Assembly (NCBI RefSeq): GCF_025791835.1
Contig: NZ_JAOXLP010000005.1
Location: forward strand, 160,291 to 224,290
Direction of reading: 5' to 3'
DNA: 64,000 bases
Origin: Roseomonas xinghualingensis
GTDB taxonomy: Bacteria > Pseudomonadota > Alphaproteobacteria > Acetobacterales > Acetobacteraceae
In this document: in pieces, positions 15,752-26,754 of the stretch
How positions within the stretch are numbered: position 1 is the stretch's first letter
Layout: the number at the start of each line of letters is the position of its first letter
The notes under the pieces: model-generated
What the model saw: the letters and a program-made list of their open reading frames with translations, nothing else
What the model was told of the DNA's origin: nothing
Databases searched by the model: none
Program-made: the position numbers and the translations under genes

Positions 15752-17089
15752 TCAGCCGGCCAGGGTCTCCCGCCCTGCCTGTGTCGCCGCGACGGCGGCG
15801 GGAGCCGGTCCGCCCGCCATCCAGTCCAGCAGCTCCACCGTATGCGCCACCGGCAGCCCGCCGCCGCCAAGCTGGGTCAGGCAGCCGATATTGCCGGAGG
15901 CCACGATGTCCGCCCCCGTCCGGTGCAGGAATTCCAGCTTGCGGTCACGCAGCTTCGCGGCGATCTCCGGCTGGAGGATGTTGTAGGTGCCCGCGCTGCC
16001 GCAGCAGAGATGCGCCTCCTGCGGCACCCGCACCGTGAAGCCCGCCTTTTCCAGCAGCGACTTCGGGATGCCGGTGATCTGCTGGCCATGTTGCAGGCTG
16101 CAGGCCGCATGATAGGCCACGGTGATGCCCGGAGGCTCCCGGCTCGGCGCATAGCCGAACTTCGCCAGCACCTCGGAGACGTCCTTGGCCAGTTCCGAGA
16201 TGCGCGCCGCGCGGTCGCGCAGCATGGGCGCCGCCTCGCGGAACATATGCCCGTAATCCTTCACCGTGGTGCCGCAGCCCGAGGCATTGATCACGATCGC
16301 GTCCAGGCCCTCGCCCTCCGCTTCCGCCGCCCAGGCCTCGATGTTGCGCCGCGCCTGGGCATGCGATTCATCCTGCCGCCCCATATGGTGCGTCAGCGCG
16401 CCGCAGCAGCCCTGGCGGGCGGTCACGATCACTTCGAGGCCCATCCGAGTCAGAAGCCGGATCGTCGCCTCGTTGATGGAGGGAGCCAGCACCGTCTGCG
16501 CGCAGCCCGTCAGCAGCGCCACGCGCCCACGCCGCTCCCCCTTACCCCGGTACACCGTCGCGCGCGCGGACTCGCCAGGAGGCGGAAGCACCTCCGGCGC
16601 CAGTTCCAGCATGGCCCGCAACCGCTTCGCCGTCATGGAGGTACCGCCAAGCAGCCCCTTCAGCGGCTTCGCCGCCCGCGCGCCAGCCAGTGCCGCGCGG
16701 AACAAGGCCGGCCGCGGCAGAACCTTCGCCAGCACGCCTCGCAGCAGCCGATCCATGAGGGGGCGCTTGTAGGTTTCCTCGATATGGTGGCGGGCATGAT
16801 CGACCAGATGCATGTAGTGCACGCCGCTCGGGCAGGTGGTCATGCAGGAGAGGCAGGAAAGGCAGCGATCCACATGCCGCGTCTCCTCCTCCGAGGCCGC
16901 GCGGCCGGATTCCAGCATGTCCTTGATGAGGTAGATGCGCCCGCGCGGGCTATCCAGCTCGTCGCCCAGCAGCACGAAGGTCGGGCATGTGGCCGTACAG
17001 AAGCCGCAATGCACGCAGGTCCGCAGGATCTGGTTGGATTCCCGCATCTCCGGATCGAGGAGTTGGGCTTCCGTGAATTCCGTACGCAT
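15752..17089 (-). CDS. glcF: glycolate oxidase iron-sulfur subunit
   Basis: This 445-residue Fe-S subunit of glycolate oxidase carries electrons from glycolate oxidation toward the quinone pool. Two 4Fe-4S ferredoxin motifs are near the N-terminus: CVHCGFCTATCP and CLSCLSCMTTCPSG. Two CCG (DUF3390-like) repeats follow with GCAQTVLAPSIN, QGCCGALTHHMG, YHAACSLQHGQ and HLCCGSAGTYN. Length and motif order are normal for GlcF. The partner flavoprotein genes glcD and glcE are not in the window; the upstream 185 bases are noncoding on this strand. A (S)-2-hydroxy-acid oxidase Fe-S subunit is the alternative. Confidence 0.9.
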   Translation of the reverse strand: MRTEFTEAQLLDPEMRESNQILRTCVHCGFCTATCPTFVLLGDELDSPRGRIYLIKDMLESGRAASEEETRHVDRCLSCLSCMTTCPSGVHYMHLVDHARHHIEETYKRPLMDRLLRGVLAKVLPRPALFRAALAGARAAKPLKGLLGGTSMTAKRLRAMLELAPEVLPPPGESARATVYRGKGERRGRVALLTGCAQTVLAPSINEATIRLLTRMGLEVIVTARQGCCGALTHHMGRQDESHAQARRNIEAWAAEAEGEGLDAIVINASGCGTTVKDYGHMFREAAPMLRDRAARISELAKDVSEVLAKFGYAPSREPPGITVAYHAACSLQHGQQITGIPKSLLEKAGFTVRVPQEAHLCCGSAGTYNILQPEIAAKLRDRKLEFLHRTGADIVASGNIGCLTQLGGGGLPVAHTVELLDWMAGGPAPAAVAATQAGRETLAG

Positions 17090-17273
17090 CCGTGCACCGC
17101 ATTCTCTTCAGGGCAACCATACGCTCCCGATACCGTTGGTCTAGACGAAGAACGGGCCGCCGGGATCAAGCCTCGGTGGTTATCGAAGGAACCCGGAAAA
17201 CCGAATGCCAAACCTGCCCCTGCATCACGCGCGCCCTCTCCGGGCGGACCAATCACGCCTTGGTCAGACCGAG

Positions 17274-17426
17274 ATGACGCGACAGGCCAAGCTGCTGGCG
17301 GTGCCCGGCAATCCCAGCACACGTTTTCCCGGTGATGGCGGGAGCAGGCTGGTGAACGGGGCCGGACGCGCCGATTGGGCGGCGGCGCGGCAAGCTCGTT
17401 CGGTCTGGGCGCGCGAAGACCAATAG
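17274..17426 (+). CDS. small hypothetical ORF before a terminator
   Basis: This 50-codon open frame begins MTRQAKLLAVPGNPSTRFPG. It is transcribed opposite to glcF and purA and is followed 26 bases later by a hairpin with a U-run on the same strand. The terminator is the main reason to suspect a transcript here. The ribosome site is weak (GACCGAG), there is no recognisable family, and the frame could be chance. Confidence 0.3.
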   Translation: MTRQAKLLAVPGNPSTRFPGDGGSRLVNGAGRADWAAARQARSVWAREDQ

Positions 17427-17451
17427 GCTTCAGAGCCTCCCAGGAATCCTG

Positions 17452-17484
17452 AAGGGCGCGCCTCTTCCGAGGACGCGCCCTTTT
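17452..17484 (+). terminator. intrinsic terminator
   Basis: Nine-base perfect arms (17452-17460 and 17474-17482) enclose a second small stem CCTC/GAGG and run into TTTT at 17481-17484 on the plus strand. It would stop rightward transcription just before the purA stop codon. The same hairpin could also serve leftward purA transcripts, but without a U-run. Confidence 0.7.
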
Positions 17485-17488
17485 GGTG

Positions 17489-18778
<1,290 letters not shown>

Positions 18779-18782
18779 GGAA

Positions 18783-19925
18783 TTACTCCTCGGTCAGGAG
18801 CACGGCATCTCCGCCGCGCAATTCATGCGTGCAGCCCAGCGCACGCGCCGTATCGGAAGCCGACAGCGCGGCCACGGTGACGAAGCCGGCGCGACGGAGC
18901 GCGGCGGCGGCGGCGGGATCATGCCCCGCCGGAAGGAAGACGCGATCGGGAGAAGGCGCAGCCGGCGCAGCGCGCAGCGCGGCATCCGGATAAAGGCTGA
19001 GGCCGGTCGCCGGCTCCTCCCCGCTCATGTAGCGGCCGCCACGGCCCAGCTCTCCCGTCCGCCCCGGCCCGTAGAGGGTGAAGGCAACGCCGGTGTGGTA
19101 GCGGAAGCCCCGGAACTCCACCGGATCGAGGGTGATGCGCAGCTTCGGCAGGCGGCGCCGCAGGGCGGCGATCACCTCGGCGGCATTGTCGGCGATGCGG
19201 CGCGGCACCTCCGGCAGCGGCGCGGCGCGCAGGGCTTCCAGCGCCCTGTCAGCTGGGCCGGCGGCCGCCAGAAGACCGGTCAGGAAGATGGCGGGCGGTC
19301 CGGCCAGTTCGGCCAGCCGCGCCACCTCGGCGGCGTCCTTGCGGTCCAGCGCCCGCGCAAGGCGGCTGCGCGCGGGGCCTTCCAGCCCGGCCGCATCCAG
19401 CAAGGCGGGGGACATCGCTGGCAGTGTGATGTCCAGCCCCACGTCCTGGATGCCGACCGCTGTCAGCGCCTCAACGCCCAGCGCGGCTGCCTCGGCATCC
19501 GCCTCCGGGCTGTCCACGCCGATCAGCTCCACGCCCAGCTGCGGCAGCTGCCGCTCCGGCGCGATCTGCGTGCCGCGCACCCGCAGCACCTGGCCGGCAT
19601 AGGAAAGGCGCAGCGGGCGCGGCACGTCGCGCAGCCGGGTCGCGGCGATCCGCGCCACCTGCGGGGTGGTGTCGGCGCGCAGCCCCATCATGCGCTGGCT
19701 CACCGGGTCCATCAGGCGGAAGGTCTGATCCGCCAGTGCGGCGCCCGAGCCGGTCAGCAGCCCTTCCTCAAATTCCAGGAGCGGCGGCTTCACCCGCTCG
19801 TAGCCATGGCTCGCGAAGACCGCCATCATCGCCTCGACAAGCGCTGCCTCCTGCGCCGCCTCGGGGGGCAGCAGGTCGGACAGGCCAGCGGGCAGGAGGG
19901 CCGGGTTGGGCGGGTCGTCGGTCAT
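18783..19925 (-). CDS. hisZ: ATP phosphoribosyltransferase regulatory subunit
   Basis: HisZ is a catalytically inactive class II HisRS paralog that forms the regulatory part of short-form ATP phosphoribosyltransferase with HisG(S), the first step of histidine synthesis. It has 380 residues: [53 protein letters not shown] and [18 protein letters not shown]. It lacks the C-terminal anticodon-binding domain, as expected. The presence of HisZ implies a short HisG elsewhere in the genome. It is transcribed with purA. Confidence 0.95.
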   Translation of the reverse strand: MTDDPPNPALLPAGLSDLLPPEAAQEAALVEAMMAVFASHGYERVKPPLLEFEEGLLTGSGAALADQTFRLMDPVSQRMMGLRADTTPQVARIAATRLRDVPRPLRLSYAGQVLRVRGTQIAPERQLPQLGVELIGVDSPEADAEAAALGVEALTAVGIQDVGLDITLPAMSPALLDAAGLEGPARSRLARALDRKDAAEVARLAELAGPPAIFLTGLLAAAGPADRALEALRAAPLPEVPRRIADNAAEVIAALRRRLPKLRITLDPVEFRGFRYHTGVAFTLYGPGRTGELGRGGRYMSGEEPATGLSLYPDAALRAAPAAPSPDRVFLPAGHDPAAAAALRRAGFVTVAALSASDTARALGCTHELRGGDAVLLTEE

Positions 19926-20099
19926 GAGGAAGGAGAAGACGCTCGCGGTTTTTGCGCGGGGTGAATGGCAGCGGCAGCCCGATGCCGCAAGCCCGCATGG
20001 CTCAGGTCAGGGGCCGGACCACCTCATGGCGGCCTCGGGCGCTGCTTTGCGGGGGCTTCGTACCGAACCGATCATACCCGCAGGTGTTGCTTCCAGATC

Positions 20100-20624
20100 A
20101 TGAAATCCTGGCCACTCGCCCTCTCCCTTCTCCTGTCCCTGGCGGCCTGCGGCGACACTCCGCGGAACCTGCTGGGGCAGATCCGCGTGGCCGATCCGCT
20201 GCGCATCGTCGCCCGCGCAGCGCCCTTCGAATTTGGCGAGACAGAGCGACTCAGGGGACGACCGGCCGAGGCCGCTGATGCCGCCGCGCGCATCGAAGAG
20301 TTCGCCAACGCCGCGGAAACCGATCCCCTCTGGACCCATCCCCGCAACCCCACCCTCCTACCCCAGCTGCAAATGGCGCGGAGCGAGTTCCGCCAGGCTC
20401 TGGGGATCTCCCCCCGCGTCCCAAACACGGTCGCCATCACCGCGCTCGATGGAGCCGCGAGGGCGCTCTATCGCTACAACACGCCGGCCGCCGAGGTGGC
20501 CCTCGCCCCGATCGGCGGCGGCACCGTCCTCGCCCGCCTCTCCAACCTCCCTCGCCTGCCCCGGGTAGAGGATGCCTCGCAGGCCCTGGCGATCGAGGCG
20601 AACACGTCCCAGTTTGGCCGCTAA
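20100..20624 (+). CDS. hypothetical lipoprotein
   Basis: This 174-residue protein has a lipoprotein signal: MKSWPLALSLLLSLAACGD, where LAAC is the lipobox and Cys-17 the likely lipidation site. The rest is Ala/Arg-rich with LRIVARAAPFEFGETERLRG and LPQLQMARSEFRQALGISPR. No family is recognised. It lies between the divergent hisZ gene and the TPR protein gene 59 bases downstream, and may be envelope-attached. Confidence 0.6.
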   Translation: MKSWPLALSLLLSLAACGDTPRNLLGQIRVADPLRIVARAAPFEFGETERLRGRPAEAADAAARIEEFANAAETDPLWTHPRNPTLLPQLQMARSEFRQALGISPRVPNTVAITALDGAARALYRYNTPAAEVALAPIGGGTVLARLSNLPRLPRVEDASQALAIEANTSQFGR

Positions 20625-20683
20625 CCGCCCCTTCACCATCCGGCCCGCAGGATCACCCGGCCAGGACGGCCGGAGGGATCACC

Positions 20684-22804
20684 TTGCACCAGCAACCCAC
20701 GCCTGCCCCACAGGCAGGCTGGCCAGATGCCTTCACAGGGGCGGAGTCCCCCGAGACCGCCACCACCCGCGCCCTCGCCCTCCACCAGGCAGGCGGGCTC
20801 GCAGCTGCGGAACCCATCTACCGGGCCGTGCTGACGCACCACCCCGCGTATTTCCCTGCCCTGCACCTGCTTGGCCTGCTCCGCGCCATGATGGGCGATC
20901 CAGCCGGTGCCGTGCCCTTCCTGCGGCGTGCCATTGCGGCCGACCCAGGTCATGGCTTCGTCCACAGCAATCTGGGCAACGCCCTGGTGGAACTCGGCCA
21001 TGCAAAGGAGGGGCTGGAATGCTTCGACCGTGCCATTGCCCTCGATCCGGGCCTGCTGGAGGCGCGCATCGGCCGCGGCAACGCCCTCCATGCCCTTGGC
21101 CGCCATGACGAGTCTCTCGCCGCCCATGATTCCGCCCGTGCGCTCGGCGCCGACATGCCGGAGTTGCACAACAACCGTGGCAATGCCCTCCGTGCCCTGA
21201 AACGCCCCGAGGAAGCACTGGCCGCCTATGACGAGGCCCTCGCTCGCCAGCCCACCTATGCCGCCGCCCATGCGAATCGGGCGACGGCCCTTTCCGACCT
21301 GAATCGCGATGCGGAGGCGCTGGCCAGCATCGGCATCGCCCTCATGCTCCGTCCCGATGATCCTGGCGCGCTGAACACCCAGGGCGTGATCCTCCGCGCC
21401 CTCCAGCGCCCGGAGGAGGCCCTGGCCAGCTTCGACCGCGCCATTGCCCTGGCGCCGCGGCTGGCCGATGCCCATGCCAGCCGCACCGCCGCGCTCTGTG
21501 ACCTCGGCCGCCATGAGGAGGCCCTGGCCAGCGCCGACGCCGCGCTGGCCCTCTCCGACTCCGCCGCCGCCCATCGCAACCGCGCCGCTGCCCTGGCCCG
21601 GCTTGACCGCCATGCCGAGGCCGAAGCCGCGGACCGCGCCGCGCTGCGCACCAACGAGGCTTCGGGCGAGGCCTGGAACGGGCGCGGCAATGCCCTGGTC
21701 GAGCTGGGCCGCTTCGAGGAAGCTTTGGAGTGCTTCACCCGCGCCGATGACCTGCACCCCGGCAACCGCAGCATCTCCTACAATCGCGGCAATGCGCTGC
21801 GCGGCCTGGGCCGCCATGAGGAAGCCATCCAGGCCTTCCGCCGGGCCCAATCCATCGATCCCGATTTTGCGGACGCCCATTGGAACGAAGCGCTGAGCCG
21901 CCTTGCCCTGGGGGAGCTGGAAGCCGGTTTCGCCGGATATGAATGGCGCTGGCGCCGCAAGGGCCATGCACCGCACCGCCATGCCGCCAGCCCGCTCTGG
22001 CACGGCGAGGAAATGGCAGGCGAGACCCTCCTCCTCCATGCCGAGCAGGGGCTGGGCGATACCATCCAGATGGCGCGCTACCTGCCCCTGGCCGCGGCGC
22101 GCGGCGCGCGTGTGGTGCTGGAGGTACAGCCCCCGTTGATCCCGTTGCTGCGCGGCATGAAAGGCGTGGCGGAAATCATCACGCCGGGCGACGAAGCCCC
22201 GCCGCACGCCGCGCAGTGCCCACTGATGAGCCTTCCCATGGCGCTTGGCACGGGAAGCGACAGTATCCCGGCCCCCATCCGCTTTCCAGCCATCGACCCG
22301 ATGCGGGTTGCGGCCTGGAACCAGAGCCTGCCCAGCGGCCGCCTGCGCCTGGGCATCGCCTGTTCCGGCAATCCGAGGCATCTGGGCGACAAGCACCGCT
22401 CCATCCCACTGGAGCGCTTCGCGGCGCTGCTCGGGCCCGATGTGGACGCCTACCTCATCCAGACCGAGCTGCGCCCGGCTGATGCGGCCTTCCTCGCCAC
22501 CAGGCCGAACTTCACCGATCTCGGCCCGCGCCTGACCAGCTTCACCGAGACCGCCGCCGCCCTGGAAGCGATGGATGCCATCGTCTGCGTGGACACCAGC
22601 GTCGCCCATCTGGCCGGTACGCTGGGGCGCCCCGTGCACCTGCTGCTGCCGCCCCTGCCCGACTGGCGGTGGATGCTCGATCGCCCGGATGCGCCCTGGT
22701 ACCCCGGCATGCGCCTCCACCGCCGCGCCCGGGGTGAGGAATGGGATACCGTTATCGCGCGGATCGCCGAGATCCTTCTGGCAGAAGCCCGGCTTGCGGC
22801 GTGA
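20684..22804 (+). CDS. TPR protein with GT9-like C-terminal domain
   Basis: This 706-residue protein has two parts. Residues about 28-420 are ten or so tetratricopeptide repeats (for example HSNLGNALVELGHAKEGLEC and NNRGNALRALKRPEEALAAY). The C-terminal 270 residues resemble the TPR-linked glycosyltransferase family 9-like domain: LLLHAEQGLGDTIQMARYLP, KHRSIPLERFAALLG and VCVDTSVAHLAGTLGRPVHL. The start is TTG at 20684, supported by GGAGGGATCACC just upstream; no suitable ATG is nearby. Such proteins are often glycan or flagellin-modification associated. The acceptor is unknown. Confidence 0.8.
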   Translation: MHQQPTPAPQAGWPDAFTGAESPETATTRALALHQAGGLAAAEPIYRAVLTHHPAYFPALHLLGLLRAMMGDPAGAVPFLRRAIAADPGHGFVHSNLGNALVELGHAKEGLECFDRAIALDPGLLEARIGRGNALHALGRHDESLAAHDSARALGADMPELHNNRGNALRALKRPEEALAAYDEALARQPTYAAAHANRATALSDLNRDAEALASIGIALMLRPDDPGALNTQGVILRALQRPEEALASFDRAIALAPRLADAHASRTAALCDLGRHEEALASADAALALSDSAAAHRNRAAALARLDRHAEAEAADRAALRTNEASGEAWNGRGNALVELGRFEEALECFTRADDLHPGNRSISYNRGNALRGLGRHEEAIQAFRRAQSIDPDFADAHWNEALSRLALGELEAGFAGYEWRWRRKGHAPHRHAASPLWHGEEMAGETLLLHAEQGLGDTIQMARYLPLAAARGARVVLEVQPPLIPLLRGMKGVAEIITPGDEAPPHAAQCPLMSLPMALGTGSDSIPAPIRFPAIDPMRVAAWNQSLPSGRLRLGIACSGNPRHLGDKHRSIPLERFAALLGPDVDAYLIQTELRPADAAFLATRPNFTDLGPRLTSFTETAAALEAMDAIVCVDTSVAHLAGTLGRPVHLLLPPLPDWRWMLDRPDAPWYPGMRLHRRARGEEWDTVIARIAEILLAEARLAA

Positions 22805-22808
22805 AGCC

Positions 22809-24239
22809 TCAGGCATCCTTCGCCTGGGAAAGGGGCCGCGCCACGGATTCCAGTGAGCGCCCTTCCGCCGCGAAGCCGAGCTTCCACTCCGTCCCCGCCG
22901 CCACCAGCATCAGCGCCGCGCCCAGCAGGTAGCCCCACATGATATCGATGCGCTCCCCGCCCTCGATCAGTGCGCCGAACAGCGCAGGCCCGACCACGCC
23001 GCCCACCAGCGTGCCGAAGGCGTAGAACAGCGCGATGCCCATGGCGCGCATCTCCAGCGGAAAGCTTTCCCCCACCGTCAGATAGGCCGCGGAGGCCGCC
23101 GCGGAGGCGAAGAAGAAGATCACGGTCCAGGCCGCCGTCTGCTCCCAGGCGGAGAGCCAGCCCTGCGCGAAGGCGAAGCCCGTGAGCGCCATGAGCAGTC
23201 CGGCAATGGCATAGGTGGCGGTGATCATCACGCGCCTGCCGATCGTATCGAAGAAATGTCCCAGCAGAAGCGGCCCGGCCAGGTTGCCCAGCGCGAAAGG
23301 CAACATGAACCAGCCGATCTGCGCCGAGGGGATGTCGTAGAAGCGCGTGAGCACCAGCGCGTAGGTGAAGAACACCGCATTGTAGCAGAAGGCCTGGCAG
23401 GCCATGAGCACGATCCCGAGCACGGCCCGCTGGGGATAGGTGCGGATCAGGGTAGTCGCCACCTCGCCGAGGGTGGTGTGGGTACGCGGATCGATCCGGA
23501 TCGGCTCCCCCGTCACCGGTGGCAGCGGCCCCTTTTCCCGCGCAACCCAGGCCTCGATGTCGCTAACGATCTTCTCGGCTTCCTCCTTGCGCCCATGCGT
23601 CATCAGCCAGCGCGGGCTTTCCGGAATCCACTTCCGCAGGATCAACACCGAGAGGGAGAGTGCGCCGCCCACGCCGAAGGCGAGCCGCCAGCCGAGTTCC
23701 GGATCGATCACTGCGGGGTCCAGCAGCACGATCGAGGAGGCCGCGCCGATGGCCGCTCCCCCCCAGAACGTGCCGTTCACGGCCAGATCCGTGGTTCCGC
23801 GTCGCCGCGCGGGGATCAACTCCTGGATGGCCGAATTCACGGCGGAGTACTCCCCCCCGATTCCCGCCCCGGTCAGGAAGCGGAAAAACGCGAAGGACCA
23901 GAAATCCCAGGAGAAGCCGGTGGCGATGGTCGCCAGGAGATAGACCATCACGGTCAGGGTGAAGAGCTTCTTCCGCCCGAGCCGGTCCGTCAGCCAACCG
24001 AAGAAGAGCGCCCCGCTGACCGCACCGAGAAGATAGGCGGAGGCCGTTAACCCGACCTGGGTTTCCGTCAGTCGCAGGCGCGGGCTTTCATGAATGGCGC
24101 CGGCCAGGGAGCCGACCAGCGTGACCTCAAGCCCGTCCAAGGTCCAGGTCACGCCCAGCGCCACCACCACCAGCCAATGGAATCGTCCCCAGGGCAGACG
24201 ATCCAGACGGTTCGGGATGTCGGTGGTGAAGCTTTTCAT
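22809..24239 (-). CDS. MFS transporter, sugar/aromatic acid type
   Basis: This is a 476-residue major facilitator superfamily transporter with twelve predicted membrane segments. Signature motifs are GWLTDRLGRKKLF between helices 2 and 3, FRFLTGAGIGGEYSAVNSAI in helix 4, ELIPARRRG, ESPRWL after helix 6, and GHFFDTIGRRVM in the second half. The pattern fits the sugar or aromatic-acid/H+ symporter groups. The 3' end is convergent with the TPR gene, 4 bases apart. The serC gene lies 63 bases upstream on the same strand. The substrate is not predictable. Confidence 0.9.
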   Translation of the reverse strand: MKSFTTDIPNRLDRLPWGRFHWLVVVALGVTWTLDGLEVTLVGSLAGAIHESPRLRLTETQVGLTASAYLLGAVSGALFFGWLTDRLGRKKLFTLTVMVYLLATIATGFSWDFWSFAFFRFLTGAGIGGEYSAVNSAIQELIPARRRGTTDLAVNGTFWGGAAIGAASSIVLLDPAVIDPELGWRLAFGVGGALSLSVLILRKWIPESPRWLMTHGRKEEAEKIVSDIEAWVAREKGPLPPVTGEPIRIDPRTHTTLGEVATTLIRTYPQRAVLGIVLMACQAFCYNAVFFTYALVLTRFYDIPSAQIGWFMLPFALGNLAGPLLLGHFFDTIGRRVMITATYAIAGLLMALTGFAFAQGWLSAWEQTAAWTVIFFFASAAASAAYLTVGESFPLEMRAMGIALFYAFGTLVGGVVGPALFGALIEGGERIDIMWGYLLGAALMLVAAGTEWKLGFAAEGRSLESVARPLSQAKDA

Positions 24240-24302
24240 CGTTTCCTTCCTGAGACGCCGCCTGCGGAACCGCGCGGCGCCCGGAAGGTTCCAGCCGATC
24301 CG

Positions 24303-25505
24303 TTAGGACGTGCCGTCCTCATGCGCCAGTTCCATGGCCAATTCGGCGAAAGCCCAGTCCAGCCAGGGCAGCAAGGCCTGGATGTCGGAGGTTTCCACCG
24401 TCGCGCCGCCCCAGATCCGCAGGCCCGGCGGTGCGTCGCGATAGGGAGCGATGTCGAGCGCGACCCCTTCCGCCTCCAGGATCGCCGCCAAGCGCTTGGC
24501 GGCCTTGGCCTGCCCGGCCGCATCCATGGCGGTGAACCAGGGCACGGTGATTTTCAGGCAGATCGAGGTGCAGGAGCGCGTGGCCGGGTCCTCGGCCAGG
24601 AAATCAGCCCAGCCACTGCTCGCGACCCAATGCGCCACCGCGGCCAGATTTGCCTCGGAGCGGGCAATCAGCGCGTCCAGCCCGCCAATGGCCTCCGCCC
24701 AGCGAAGCCCGTCCAGCACATCCTCAACGGCGAGCATGGAGGGGGTGTTGATCGTGTCGCCCTGGAAGATACCCTCGATCAACTTTCCGCCCTTGGTCAG
24801 GCGGAAGATCTTGGGCAGCGGCCGCCCCGAGTCGAAGGATTCCAGCCGCGCCACCGCGCGGGGCGAAAGCGCCAGCATTCCATGCGCCGCCTCGCCGCCC
24901 AGCACCTTCTGCCAGGACCATGTCACCACATCGAGCTTGTCCCAGGGCAGGTGCATGGCGAAGGCGGCTGAGGTCGCGTCGCAGATCGCCAGGCCGTCGC
25001 GCTCATCCGCGATGAAGTCGGCATGGGGCAGGCGCACGCCGCTCGTCGTGCCGTTCCAGACGAAGACCACATCCCGCGCCGGATCCACCGGATCGAGCGC
25101 CGGCAGTTGCCCATAGGGTGCCTCGCGCAGCCGGATGTCGGGTAGCTTCAGCTGAGTCGCGATATCGGTGGCCCATTCCTTCGAGAAGGATTCCCACACC
25201 AGCACATCCACGCCGCGCGCGCCCAGGGCCGACCACAGCACCATTTCCACGGCGCCGGTGTCGGAGGCCGGCACCAGGCCCAGGCGCCAATCGGGGGGCA
25301 TGCCAAGAATGGCCTTCGAGCGCTCGATCACCTCCGTGATCCGCGCCTTTGGCTCCTTCGCCCGATGGCTGCGCCCGAGCATCGCCCCTTCCAGCGCCGC
25401 CAGCGACCAGCCCGGCCGCTTGGCGCAGGGTCCGGAGGAGAAGCGCGGATTCACCGGGCGCTTGGCCGGCCTCGCGGCATCCAGGTCTTTCGTCGCTGCG
25501 CCCAT
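24303..25505 (-). CDS. serC: phosphoserine aminotransferase
   Basis: SerC is a PLP-dependent class V aminotransferase converting 3-phosphohydroxypyruvate and glutamate to phosphoserine, in serine and pyridoxine synthesis. It has 400 residues: [51 protein letters not shown] and the Schiff-base lysine region [18 protein letters not shown] chose the ATG at 25505 over the one at 25535 because GAGAGGTGG precedes it at good spacing. The longer alphaproteobacterial/archaeal SerC subtype fits. No serA is adjacent. Confidence 0.93.
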   Translation of the reverse strand: MGAATKDLDAARPAKRPVNPRFSSGPCAKRPGWSLAALEGAMLGRSHRAKEPKARITEVIERSKAILGMPPDWRLGLVPASDTGAVEMVLWSALGARGVDVLVWESFSKEWATDIATQLKLPDIRLREAPYGQLPALDPVDPARDVVFVWNGTTSGVRLPHADFIADERDGLAICDATSAAFAMHLPWDKLDVVTWSWQKVLGGEAAHGMLALSPRAVARLESFDSGRPLPKIFRLTKGGKLIEGIFQGDTINTPSMLAVEDVLDGLRWAEAIGGLDALIARSEANLAAVAHWVASSGWADFLAEDPATRSCTSICLKITVPWFTAMDAAGQAKAAKRLAAILEAEGVALDIAPYRDAPPGLRIWGGATVETSDIQALLPWLDWAFAELAMELAHEDGTS

Positions 25506-25668
25506 GCGGGCCACCTCTCGCGAAACGCCGCCCATCCAGGAGGGAGGCGGGCCATGCGCGCCCCGGCGGGGCGGCGGGGCCGAGGGCTAGCCCCCGCCTC
25601 CCTCCCCGGTCAAGCAAGCAGAGGCACCACGCACGCAACCCACCGCCCGGCGCCCCGTTGCGCCGGGC

Positions 25669-26703
25669 ATGACACGACACGCCACCGCCACCCTCCTCAT
25701 CCTTCTGGCGGTCATCGCGCTGGTCGGCTGGGCGGCTCCCAGCTTCGTCCTCATCATCTTCGCCTCCTGCCTTCTGGCCGTGGCATTGCGCGCGGCGGGT
25801 GTTCCCCTCGCCGAACGGCTGAACATCGCCCCGCATTGGGGCGTGATGATCATGGCGCTGCTGGCGCTTGCCGCCATCGGCCTGCTGCTCTGGTTCGGCT
25901 TCGCCGGCCTTGCCGCGCAGATCCGGGAATTCGCCGAGGCTGCCCCACGTGTTCTGCGGGATGTGGTGGAGATGGCGAGCGGCCTGCCGGGTGCGGACTG
26001 GCTGCAGCGGAACATCACCCCGGAGCAAGTACAGCCCTCACCCCAGGCAGCGGCGAACATTGCCCTGGCCGGAGTGGACAACACGCTGAGCGCGCTGGGT
26101 AACTTCCTGCTCGTGCTGCTGCTGGGCCTCTATATCGGCGCAGATCCCACGCTCTACCGGAATGGCGCCCTTGCCCTGCTGTCCCCGGGTCTGCGTCCGC
26201 GTGGCGAGGCCACGCTGAATGCCATGGCTCATGCCCTTCGCGGATGGCTGCTCGGCCAGATGTTCGCCATGGCGGTCAGCGGTGCCCTCACCTTCCTCGG
26301 CCTCTGGGCGCTGGGCGTGCCACTAGCGGGCCTGCTTTCCATCCTCACCGCCATTTTCGGCTTCATCCCCTATATCGGCCCGGTGATCGGCTGCGTTCCC
26401 GCGATGCTGATCGCCGCTTCGGAGGACCCGTCGCTGGTGCCGTGGGTCGTCGGGCTCTTTGTGCTCGTGCAGAATATCGAGGGTAACTTCCTGACGCCGA
26501 TGGTTCAGAAGCAATCCTCCGACGTGCCGCCTGCCCTGCTGCTCGGCGCACAGGCGCTATTCGGCAGCGGCCTTGGCTTCCTCGGAATCCTGCTGGCGGC
26601 ACCGATCGCAGCCGCCGCGATGGCCGCGATCCGCGTCTCCTATGTGGAGGGCTGGGTCGAGGATCCGGGTGACGCGACGGAAAAGACGCTGATTCGTCCG
26701 TGA
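25669..26703 (+). CDS. AI-2E family (PerM-like) transporter
   Basis: This 344-residue inner-membrane protein belongs to the AI-2E/PerM family, with about eight hydrophobic segments. Typical features are a soluble loop after the third helix (IREFAEAAPRVLRDVVEMAS), the segment RGWLLGQMFAMAVSGALTFL, FIPYIGPVIGCVPAMLIA and VQNIEGNFLTPMVQKQSSDV. The family includes putative autoinducer-2 exporters and Na+/H+ antiporters, so the substrate is open. It is a monocistronic gene, divergent from serC and followed by a terminator. Confidence 0.9.
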   Translation: MTRHATATLLILLAVIALVGWAAPSFVLIIFASCLLAVALRAAGVPLAERLNIAPHWGVMIMALLALAAIGLLLWFGFAGLAAQIREFAEAAPRVLRDVVEMASGLPGADWLQRNITPEQVQPSPQAAANIALAGVDNTLSALGNFLLVLLLGLYIGADPTLYRNGALALLSPGLRPRGEATLNAMAHALRGWLLGQMFAMAVSGALTFLGLWALGVPLAGLLSILTAIFGFIPYIGPVIGCVPAMLIAASEDPSLVPWVVGLFVLVQNIEGNFLTPMVQKQSSDVPPALLLGAQALFGSGLGFLGILLAAPIAAAAMAAIRVSYVEGWVEDPGDATEKTLIRP

Positions 26704-26710
26704 CCGGGAA

Positions 26711-26736
26711 AGGGCCGCGAGAAGGCGGCCCTCTTT
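26711..26736 (+). terminator. intrinsic terminator after the AI-2E gene
   Basis: Eight-base perfect arms (26711-26718 and 26725-26732) with loop GAGAAG are followed by CTTT, eight bases after the stop codon of the AI-2E family gene. Confidence 0.7.
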
Positions 26737-26754
26737 CGCCCTCCTGCCGCGAAC

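Noticed and set aside
20633-22816. Open frame of 727 codons on the minus strand opposite the TPR protein
   Set aside because: It mirrors the TPR gene codon pattern and has no recognisable domain; the plus strand has a ribosome site and repeats.
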